A stretch of 64,000 bases of DNA from Lepidostoma basale. Lineage: Eukaryota; Arthropoda; Insecta; Trichoptera; Lepidostomatidae. The stretch lies in the NCBI GenBank assembly GCA_022606425.2, contig JAHDVF020000883.1, positions 62,001 to 126,000 of the forward strand, read 5' to 3'. The notes under the pieces are model-generated. The model was not told the DNA's origin. It did no database searches and saw only the letters and a program-made list of their open reading frames with translations. This document shows positions 32,601 through 44,600 of the stretch, piece by piece (position 1 is the stretch's first letter; each line of letters starts with the position of its first letter). Both the position numbers and the translations under genes were made by a program.

Positions 32601-35600
32601 GTCTCCATGGAAGACCCGGAGCCAAACAGGCGCGATGCATCCATCCTAAAAGAAATATCAATCATTATTCCTATTATCTTCCAATTGCACCGACTTGAAT
32701 TAAGGATCACAACCATGTATATTCCCCCACTTCAACATATATAATATTATTCTTCTAGTGCCCTGTCAGGTCCCCCCAACGTTGGCGATCACTGCAGCAA
32801 AAGCATCTGTCCTGCGCTACTTGCAACAGGTTTTTAACTCTCTTCATACCTGTCCAATCCCTTATATTCAGCAGCCAGGACAACTGCCTTCTGTCAACTT
32901 CCCACTGTCTCTCTATTATGCCCATGATTATCAGCCGAAGGAGACGGTATTTTTTTATAATTATGTTAATATTAACAGTAGTTTATTGATAAATCTGTAG
33001 TTGTGGCTGGTTCGGTGTGTGCATCAAAAAATATATATTTTCAATAATATTTACTGATTAACCAAGAAACAGTAGTGAGATTCTGTAAGTCTCAACGCCT
33101 ACGGTGGGCTGGCCACGTGGAAAGAATGCCAGAGGGTAGAACACCACAAATTATATCCAGATGGGTGCCCCGCGAAAAGAGACCAAGAGGCAGACCGAGG
33201 AAAAGATGGGCGGATTGCGTGGGAGAAAATGGAAGGAGCTGGGGAATGGAGAGAGATGGCCAGGGAGAGAAGTCAGTGGAGGACCGTTGTGGAAGAGGCC
33301 AAGTCCCACACCGGGATGTAGCGCCGAGAAATGATGAATATTTACTAGTGATACGGCATAGACCTAAAAGAAATGTTAATTTGATTGTGCCACTTTTCCT
33401 CCATTCACATAGTCAAAATATACTTTCTTCACCATTCATTCTTCATTCATTCTTTCCATGTATCCTAAACCATCTTAATGATCCTTTCATTATTTGTTCA
33501 TAAACTTGCATTCACTTCTTATATTTGTCATTTCTACTACCTTCATTCTACTTTTTTGGCAGTTCCAAGCTTCAATTGCATACAAAAGAGTAGGCACAAG
33601 AATACCATCAAATAACATTTTTATATTAGGTGAAGTTAAGTCTAATTCAGTTTAGATAAGCAAGGGCAGGTTAGGTTAGGTTAGATGATAGTGCAGCAAC
33701 TGACCCAGTGGGAGGCGTGAGGAGTCTTCGCAGGTTCCCCAGAGTGTCCCCGGGGTCAGGGGTCAGCACCCTCTGGGAGGTCCACAGGAGCTGGGCAATA
33801 TTCCTATTGAGGAGGTAGACTCCGTAGCGGAACAGCATGGAGTCCTTATTGCGGGCAAACAGGGGGATTCTGGAACAAAGTGAATTCAAAATAATCCAAT
33901 CAGTTTATTTACTCAAAAGATATTACAAACAGCATAAATGTTTAAGGCATCTATTGAGTACAGGTAAAATATTATACACATACAACATAATACCAGGAAC
34001 GCATTGGAGATGGTTCGACATTAGGAAGACAAAATACTCTCCAAAGTAAAGAGTATTTGTCCCCTGAACGTACTTTTACTAATAGGAAAGACGTCAATCT
34101 CCGAGGAGACCGCGTTCAGCAGACTAATTGCTCTTCCGACCGGTGTCACCAGAGGCAGATTGGTTCTGGTGGCCGGTAGGTAAAACAATCTGTGCTGTCG
34201 CTGTCGGAGATATCTATCGGGGACAAAAAGACCAACATTCTCCAGTACGGCCGAGTTCTCAAAGTATACCCTGATTAATCTAAAGAAATGGGTTATTAGA
34301 TGTCCATCTCTTTGAAACTGTAGAGAGTTGGTCCCAAGCATTCCCAAAAGAAATGCCGTGGGATAGAGCCACGAATAACTACCATACTCCTTCACGTAGA
34401 GATACCTCAGAAATTTTTTCTGAACCCTCTCCAGCATAACGGAATATCTCGCCTCGTTAAGACTCCATATCACAGAACCACTTTCGAGTCTGCTCCGAAC
34501 CAACCCGATGTATAGGACTCTGAACACATTGGGATCTCTGAAAACCCTTCCGGTCCGGACGATGAAGCCCAACATCCTCAGTGCAATGTCACAAATCCTC
34601 TCGATATGTGCACGAAAAGTCAGCCTACTCTCATAGATGATCCCGAAATCTCTCATCGTAGATAAATGTGCTATTTGCTGGTTGTTCATTGTGTATCTAT
34701 GATACACAGTTCTCAATGCTCTAGTAAAAGATAGCGTAACGCACTTAGAGACATTGAATTGCATTTGATTACTGTGACTCCAGTTAACAATACTATTGAT
34801 GTCCGACTGGAGGCGAAGACAGTCTTCAGGATTGATAATTCTATGTACGATACTAATCAAAGTAGTGACTCACTCTCTCTCCTGTGCAGAGGTCTGGTCC
34901 AGCACTTTGGAGCGGCTGGCCATGAGGCGCAGCGGGTGGCGGAGGGGCACTGCGAGGAGGCCGGCCGCGAGGGCAGCGGCGTGCGCCACCCGGCCCAGCA
35001 CCACGGCCAGGTCCACCTCCCCGCAGCCGCGCAGCGCCCCCGCAGAGTCCCGGCACGGGGGCAACCGGATCCCGAGAAGGCTTAGACTCCCGGACTCATC
35101 CTACAACACATAAACATTATAAATATGTATATTTTATTTATGTATAGAAGCGCTTGCCCCGGATTGAACTAAGATACAGATTTGAAGTTGCACGAGCTGC
35201 ATTTAGTAAAACGAGAACCATTTTTTGCAACGATAATCTTAACTCTGACTCTCTGACAAAAAATGATTAAATCAAATCAAATCAGTTTATTAACTCAAAA
35301 GACATTACAAACAGCATAAATGTTTAAGGCATCTATTGAGTACAGGTCAAATATTATATACATACAACATAATACCAGGAACGCATTAGTGATCAAATGC
35401 AATTCAATTTCTCTAAGTGCGTTATGCTATCTTTTACTAGAGCATTGAGAACTGTATATCACAGATACATAATGAACAACCAGCAACTAGAACATGTATC
35501 TACGATGAGATGGTGAAGAGGAGTGGCCCTAAGTTTGAACCTTGTGGCACTCCTGGATGTACAAGAAAAGGTTCCGATTGAAAATATCCGTATGAGACGA

Positions 35601-38600
35601 ATTGTTTTCTCCCCTCGAGGTAACTAATGAAAAACATTATCAACTGATAAGCGAATCCAAATAAATACTATACATGGTCTGTTCTACTATTAGGCTGTAA
35701 AACTTGGACTCTGAAAGTGAGTGTAATGAATTAGTTGTAGGCATATGATATGTGGGTATACAGCAGAATGGTCCGTATACCGTGGACCGATAGGGTCAGT
35801 AATGCAGACAATGGAGAGCTGTTGTCGAATGTGAAGGTAACAAAGATATAATCAGCTGATAATCATGATCAAGGTAGAGGGACAGCGGGGAGCTGGAAGA
35901 AGGCAGTTGTCCTGGAACATAAGGTTCCAAGTAGCACAGGACAGAGATGCTTTCGCTGCAATGCTCGCCAATGGGGGGGGGGACCTAGCACGGTACCAGA
36001 AGATATTGAATTCAATTAGGAAAAATGATGGTACCTCTTGTATGGGGTATATCTGCTGGATGTCTTGCACCAGGCGCCAGCGGAGTGCCTGCAGGAGGGC
36101 GGAGGAGCGCCAGCAGAGCTCCCGGAGGGCACCCTCGGAGCGCCGCAGCTCGCGCAGGCTCTCGCACTTGCGGCTCAGGGAGTGGTAGCCCTGCGTCAGC
36201 TCCGTACCTGCGCACAGACACACAACTATGCAACTTCATTTCAAATCAAATTTACCTTTATCCAATTTACAACTTAACTCTATCCAATTTATGACAAACT
36301 TGCATGCACAATCTTTTACATTTTTATCATCTTCTTCTTCTTGTCTTGTCACATATCTGTGGCCTATAGGCATGTACAGCCTAGAGGATCCTTCTCCATC
36401 CGACAATCGCTTGTCTGATGCCTAACACCATTCTTGAACCTTGTCCTGCAAGTTCTTCTCCAGGTGGTTTTAGGTCTGCCTCGATTCTCATACTTTCATA
36501 CATTGGTTTTGTATTTTCATACATTTTATTTTTATTTTACATGATAATAATATACATTTGATAAAAAAGTTTATTAGGTTTCATACTTTCACACATTGGT
36601 TTCATACTTTCATACATTGTTTTCATACTTTCACGCATTGGTTTCATACTTTCACACATTGGTTTCATACTTTCATGCATTGGTTTCATACTTTCATAGA
36701 TTGGTTTCATATTTTCACACATTGGTTTCATACTTTCATACATTAAGACGAGTAACTCACTGATGTCCTGGTTGTCCTCGGCGAGGCGCGCCCGGGTGGC
36801 GCGCAGGCGGCGTAGTCGCGCCAGGCAGGCGTCCCTCTCGTCCTGCAGCAGGCGGCGCTTGAAGCGGCTCAGCTCCACCAGCCGGGTCAGCTGCGAGTGC
36901 CGCAGACGCATGGACGGAGACGGCTGGGACTGCAAACACGTATTAATTAAAATCCCATATTAAGATAAATCTTAACCCCTAATATGAGGGTTTTCAAACT
37001 AGGGACACTAGTGTTGACAAAATGTGGGAATTTGGAAATAAAAACAATTTTAATTAGAGCAAAGAGGAAGATTGTGGAACAGATTATAATACTGCCGCAC
37101 TTAAGATAAACGCATTAACTTGGGTTTGACGCTTTTCGAGAAAAATGCGTTTAAAGTTTTAATATTTATTTTGTTTGTATCTCAGGAACTAGATAAGATA
37201 CCAATATGAAAGTTGTACCAAAACAAAGAGAAAAGGGTTAAGAATACTAAAAAATACGAACATATATAAAAATAAAATATATTGTACATATAATTTTAAA
37301 ATAGTACTTATCGCTAGCAGCCTCTAATACTTTTAGGCCATAATAACTGGTCATAAACGCATCAACTACCCTACTTGATGCATTTATGCTTAGTAAATCA
37401 ATTTAATGCATTTTATATAGTAAACTTATACCTCAATTCTTCAACAATACATATGATAAGTGTAACTACATCACATAATGCATTTATGTTAAGGAAAATA
37501 GCTATTTGAATACAAATATTGCAAAATTAGTGCGATTCATAGTGCATTTATGACTAAGAAGCTATCGAATGCTAGAAAACAAGTCTGTACTAACTACAGC
37601 TAGTGCGTTCTTGATAAGTAAAACTGCAATCGAAGTCTTAGTTAATGCGTTTATGAAAACTGAAAAACCGAGAAAATGAAGAAACCATGAAATGTCACTT
37701 TGAGAAACTTGTAGATCTCGTTTTCCTGATACCGGATAATGTAATAACTCAATTTCGACAAAAACCTTAGTTGATGCATTTATCGTAAGCGCGGCAGAAT
37801 AGAATACAGATCAGAGTTTCCCAAACACCAGTTCAGCTGAACCTGAGTAGGCCTTCTGCGACAATTTGGAAAGGTTTTATACACTGCAACACATCTTCTA
37901 CTACGAGGGTTGTCCGTAAAATAAGTTTCCCTGTTTGCCACGGGCGCGCGGATCGCTGTTACGTGCGATCCGGCAACACTGGATCGTAGCTTGGTCTTAC
38001 CCCTCCACATCCCCACCCAGCCGAACTCACTGCGACGCTCAGTGTCGGTTTGGCAGCTGTAAAGAATGGAGCTCCCGATCGCATCGCCCGCAAGATGTGA
38101 AGTACGCTCCTTGATTCGTTTTTTGTGTGCCAAAGGCCATTCGGCGACGGAAATTCATTCTCAACTGACAGAAGTGTATGGAGAAACGTGCATGAGTGTT
38201 CAAATGGTGCGCAAGTAGTGCAAAGAATTCGAAGAAGGGCGCACAGACGTCCATGACGAACAGCGGTCCGGAAGGCCATCGGTCAGTGATGAAACAATTG
38301 CAAAAGTGGAAGCGGCAATACTGGCAGATCGAAGACTGACGGTTCGGGAGCTTAGCGAGATGATCCCAGATGTCAGCAAGACAACTATAGACAAGATCCT
38401 AACAGAATGTTTAGGTTATTATAAGTTTTGTGCAAAGCCCGCGTCACCACCGCGCTCATTGAAAAATTTGGATGCGAGATCATCCTACACCCACCATACA
38501 ATTCGGTCTTGGCCCCGAGCGACTACCATCTCTTCCCTGATTTGAAGAAACACCTCGGTGGAACGCATTTTGCACACGAAGAGGAGCTGAAAGAAGAGGT

Positions 38601-41600
38601 TCTGAGCTACCTTCACGGCCTGGTGGGAGACTTCTATGACCAGGGAATCAAAAAGATGGTGACCCGGATGAAAAAATGGATCGAAGTCAACGGGGACTAT
38701 GTAGGAAAATAGCTGAAAGTCTAAGCTTTCCAATGATGTATTGCTCGTTGTAAATAAAAATGGTTATCATTGTGAAAAAAAATAGGGACACTTATTTTAC
38801 GGACAACCCTTGTACTTATTGAAAGGTGATGTGATGATCAAACTCCACTGATGTTTATGGCGTCAAGTATCTAGCTACAGGCGGAGGACCAACTTTTCCC
38901 ACACCACACACATGAAAGACATGGGGTTATTGTTTTGTGTAATAATAAAATAAAATATATTTCAAGGCTTTACCTGAAACTGTAGCAGCTTACTGAGGGG
39001 AAGGGTGAACCGCCGGTCGCTGGGCTTGGAAGTGTCCGCCAGCCGGTGAGAGTTCTTTCTCTCGTTACTTTCAACTTTCGGCGGGAGAGACTGGTGTTTC
39101 GCCTCCTTTGTATCTTCGCCCAGTCCCTTGCTCAGGTCTCCCCGGCTCTCCGAAAAGATTTTACTACGCGACGAGTGCCTGTGCTTCCCGGACAGGAGAG
39201 AGAACTCTCTGCAAGACATGCTCAGGCGTTCCGACCGGGAGAAATCCTCGTTGTCGATCAGAGAAATATGCGGAGAGAGATTCTCACAATTCTCCATCGC
39301 GGACTTTTGATATATCCGCTCCTTGATGTCCTGCACGGACTGGGACCGCTTCTTTATGGAGTACTGCAGCAGGTGCAGCTTTTGTAGCTTCTCCGCAGTG
39401 TAGCTCGGCCTGATTTCTGATTTAAGAAATTTTAACGACGAGTAACGACACTTTTTCACAGATTCTTCTTTCGAATGTTCGTAGCACTCCGCGGTTTCAC
39501 TCTCGTCGATGTCCATCCGTACCAAATCTCGGCTGGAGGAGCTATGAGAACTATTGGATTTGCACGTTCTCGAACTTTCGCTCCCCTGGTACTCGGTTAT
39601 CTCTACGTCCGTATCACTCTTGGGAGAATGTTCGTAGATGGAATTATTATAGGACTCGCTTCGTTTCCGCTCGCGATCCGGCATACTCCTGGAATAATCG
39701 TATGTATTCTGCGTGTAGAAAGACGAGGTTTTAACACTCGCAAAATTCTGTTTAAAACATCCCATCGGAGGGCTGTGGCTCTTGGAAACGTATCTCGACT
39801 CCATCAGATCATTTCTAAATCCTCTACTCGGAGATGTGGACTTTATATCACCTTTTAATAGTCTATTTTCAATGGGGATCTTCCGGGAGGGCGAGGCTTC
39901 TTTCCCCATTATTGCGATTCCTTCGGGGTGATGGAAATTCGTGACTCTGGACGGTTCTAACCTCAAACTGTCGTAAGAGCAGAAATACCCGCCCATCATT
40001 TGGAACACGAGCGTATTTGGTTTGAAACTCTTTGGGGTGAAGTCCAGGGCGAGGTTCGCTCCTATGTGTAGGAGTCCGCTGAAGTTGACCCCCCACGTCT
40101 GGATAATCTCGTCCGTCTGTTGATACTTGCGATCGGGCGCGGGCTGGCCGCCATACTGGCAGCTGTCGTGTCTGCTGTGGCGCCACACGCGGACCACCAC
40201 GTTCATAGACGACATCTTGTGGATTAATTCTGAAATAAAAAGAAACATTCACTTTTTTTTCATTTCATTGTTACAATTAGGCTACAGAAAACTTGTTACT
40301 ATTAGACAGAGAGGATAGAATGCCATACTGCTTTGTGCTGATATACTTGTCGAGCTACCTCTACATTCATATATCCTAACCTCCACGATCCTCGATTTGT
40401 CCGACTTCTCTTGGCCTTTTAAATTAAATAATAACAACAACAACAACAAACCATTACGCCGTTTCTCCGCAGGGGTAGGCAGAGAGAATGGACCGACACA
40501 CTACTCTATCCTGGCACACCTCTCCAGCTTCCTCCACATTCATACATCGAGTCATACGTCGATTCTTCCGGCTTCTGAAATGACCAACTTTTAATATTTG
40601 ATTAATTTGGTCATGCCATGTTTTCCTCGGTCTACCTCGACTCCTTTCTCCATTTACATTGTTAACGTATACTTTTTTAACCACTCTTTCTTCACCCATG
40701 CGCTCCATATGTCCGAACCAACGCAGCGAACCTTTCATAATTTTGTTCATAATACCTTCTTTCGCTCTACATTCCTTCCTAATATCAGCATTTGAGATTC
40801 TGTTGTACATCGTTCTACCACATTTCCATGTTCCATGCTTCTACACAGTTCCATGTTTCGCTTCCATACATAAGGGTTGGAACCAGAACTCCATTGTGAA
40901 CGGCCATTTTCGCTTTCATTGATAAATTCTTGTTTCAATTGCTCCAATCACTTTGTTACCCGCACCAACCCTTCTTTCAATATCACTGTCCGTTCGGCCA
41001 TCCGCTGTGAACATGCTACCTAAATACACAAATTCGCTCACCTGTTCCAAGTTCTCTTCATTTACACTTATATTACAAACTGTCATTTGCTCTTCCCTTT
41101 CAAAAACTAACACCTTTGACTTTCCGACATTCATCATTAAATCGTTTGACTTGCATACCTTATACATTCTCGACACCAAGACTTGTAATTCGTCCGCACT
41201 ATCCGCAACGAGAACGGCATCGTCCGCGTAAAGCAGACAGTTTACAGACAGATCACTCATCTTAGCACCAGCATTTAAATTAAATTAAATACTATTATAA
41301 ATAAGTCATGTTCAGCAGTTTGATTGCTCTCCCCACCGGCGTCACCAGAGGCAGGTTGGTTCTGCATGCTGGGAGATAAAACAGTCTGAGCTGACGCTGT
41401 CGAAGATAACCATCCGGAACATAAAGATGGATAGCCTCCGAGATGACGGAATTCCCAAAGAATCCCCTGATAAGTCTGAAGAAACGGGCAAAGAAATGAT
41501 AACATATGCTAACTAAATATGAAATCAATGATCAGAGCATTGTTGTGAGCAGACCACGCTCTACCAACCGGGAGTATGATATAGAGTGCGGGTGTAGAGA

Positions 41601-44600
41601 CGGCACGCAGCAGTTATCTGAAAGCCATAAACCTCGACACGATTGTGCCGAAAAAATTGGGTCATTGTCCCACTACGAGCGCACTACCATTTCCCCGCAG
41701 GGCTGCGACTCTATTTCATTCAGAATAGATTTCTGAGATATCTCTACATGAGGGAGTTTGGTAGCTATTCTTGGGACCAAACCAATAGTCTACAGACAAG
41801 GAGGGATGGGTTCACACTTATCCATTTCTTCAGCCTAATCAGGAGATTCTTCGAGAATTCCGTGAGGGTATCCATCTTTATGTTCCGGATGGTTATCTTC
41901 GACAGTTATAATAATAATAATAATATGCTAACTTTGAAAGCGCTGTTTTTGTGATGTAATCACCTCAAGGGCGCATTAAGACGTGTTTTAAATATAAAAA
42001 TCTAAATGTGACCGCTTAAAAAGCGATCGGTTAAAAAGTATAGTAGAACAAAGTATAAATGTTTAAATTGGGTATGAAATACGAAACAGATGGGTTTTCA
42101 ATTTAGATCTGAAATCTGTCGGATCATTTATGCATCTGAGGTGTGAAGGGAGTTGTTCCAAGCTGATGGACCGGCTACCGCGAACGCTCGATCCCCGAAA
42201 TTTGTACTGGGGCAACGCTTCAGCTCAACTAATCTTCCTAATGCTGAGGAGTTCGCCGAGCGAACTGTGGATTTCCTTGAATTTAGGCTGTCGGTTATAC
42301 AGAGTTCAGATATATAACTTGGTGCCATTCCATGTAGCGCTTTGAAAACTGTCCAGCAGAGTTTATACTGGATTCTTTCTGGACTTTTAAGCCAGTGAAG
42401 TTCTTTGACTGACTTCGAATAACCCATCTCTTTGAATTCTTTACAGCATCGAAATGATGGGCATCTCATTACCCATTTCTTTAGATTAATCAGGGGATAT
42501 TTCGAGAACCGTGCTAGAGGCTGTTGGTCTTTTTGTCCCTGATAGATTTGTCCCGCTATCTCCGATAGCGACAGCATAGATTGTTTTACCTACCGGCCGC
42601 CAGAACCAACCTGCCTCGGTGACACCGGTGGGAAGAGCAGTTAATCTGAAAAGCTGAACGTGGTCTCCTCAGAGATTGACGTCTTTCATATAAGTGAAGG
42701 TATGTCCACCAGGAGACAAATACTCTTGACGTAAGAAAGTATCTTGTCTTCCTAATGTCGAAACCATCTTTTATGCGTTCCTGGTATTATGTTGCATTTC
42801 TATAATAGCGTGCATGTCAAGATGTGTGAATGTAGAAGAGGTGCGAGAGTTATGTCAGGATAGAACAATGTGGCGATCCATCCTCTCTGCCTCTCCGGAG
42901 AAACGGCGTGATGGTTAGTTAGTTAGTAGTTTCATACTATGTAGACTATCATCACACGCAACCTTGTCACCTTCCACCAGCGTGAGTATGTGGCGGCCCT
43001 GGCTAGAGAGAGTGCGGCCGGGTTCAGCGAGCACTACGTAATAGCGAGCTTATCTCCTCTCAAACCAGATTACTACGCGTAATATTTTATTCCTGCACCT
43101 TGCCCACAAAACATTGACTAATAATACACAATAACACCGACGCCCCCTTTATCAGAACAGCATTCTAAATATAATATAATAATTCCCTCTTAAATATATT
43201 ATAATTGCCACTAGTAATTCTTAATTCCGAGAAATCTGCGAGGTCGAAGATGTGGTCAGATGAACACGTCAAAGACCGCGATACTGGCATCAACACGTAG
43301 AAAGGATGAGCTCAAATAGGATACCACACATAGCTCTCCATGGAACGCCAAACGGACAACGCCGACCAGGAAGACCCCGAAACGGTGGAGAGAAAGCTGG
43401 AGTTCAGCGTCTCAAGAGAACCCGCCTGAAATAACAGACTCCTGAGTCTACCAAAAGTGAAGAAGAATAAGAATTGAACTTGCACGTGCTGCAATTAATA
43501 AGGTGAGAACCTTCTTTTGCTACGATAATCTAAACCAGAAACTCTGACAAAGAATAGTTAAATATTATATATGGTCTGTTTTACTAACTAACTAACTAAC
43601 TAACCATCACGCCATCTCACCGAAGGGGTAGGCAGAAAGAATGGACTGCCACACTTTTTATTCCTGATATACTTCTCTCGCTTCCTCAACATTCATACAT
43701 CGTGTCATACACGCGCGTCGATTTCTCTGACTCCTCACATGGCCGACATTCAATATTTGATTTATTTGATCGTGACACGTTTTCCTCGGTCTTCCTCTAT
43801 TTCTGGTTCCATTTACATCGTTGACATATAATTTTTTACCATCCTTCCTTCATTCATTCTTGTCCAAACCATCTTAATGATCCTTTCATTATTTTGTTCA
43901 TAACACCATCATTCGCACCGCATTCACTTCTTATATTTTCATTCGACACTCTATCATACACAGAGTATCCACACATTCGTCTAAGAGATCTTATTTCTAC
44001 TGCATTTATTCTACTTTCATCCTTTCTTTGCCAGTTCCATGCTTCGCTTCCATACATAAGTCGCTATACACGGAGAATCAATATAATAACTAAAAACAAA
44101 TTGTACACACTAATTGGGTTCAAATGACCTGTTATATAAAAAAAACAATAAATACAATTATCAGTTAGTGTGTTAATAAAATTGTGGAAACATTATATAA
44201 CAAAAGAATCTCCTAACACCCTGTGGAATTGGTTAGACAGAAGAATGAGTCAGCCAATATGGTACACAGAGCCAGCAATGAGAGATAACGGTCTATGAAG
44301 TGTGTAGTCCGCTCCTTTGTATTGCTTTCAATGTAACTTGTGTGTTCAATGTAACCCACTAGTGAGAGGCAACTGTTTTGGGTTTTGTCCTGCGAGGGCG
44401 GAATCAAATGTCATCATCAGTCTGCATCCGTCCACTCCAGACGTAGGCCTCCTCCATCTGCTTTCATGCCTGTCCATCCTGGGCAGGCGTGGGCAAGCCT
44501 GTCCAATTTTTTTGTGTTATAATATTAGTAGAGGGTCACGATAATGTATTTTTACCGGATTAAAAGTTTAAGGAGTTTAAAAACTAACTAACTAACCATC

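Noticed and set aside
33669..33686. A telomere or interstitial telomere block
   Set aside because: Only about 17 bases of TTAGG-like repeat, similar to many short CCTAA/TTAGG tracts in this window, inside a gene intron.
38485..38733. A minus-strand frame across the mariner 3' end
   Set aside because: It is the shadow of the plus-strand transposase C-terminus.
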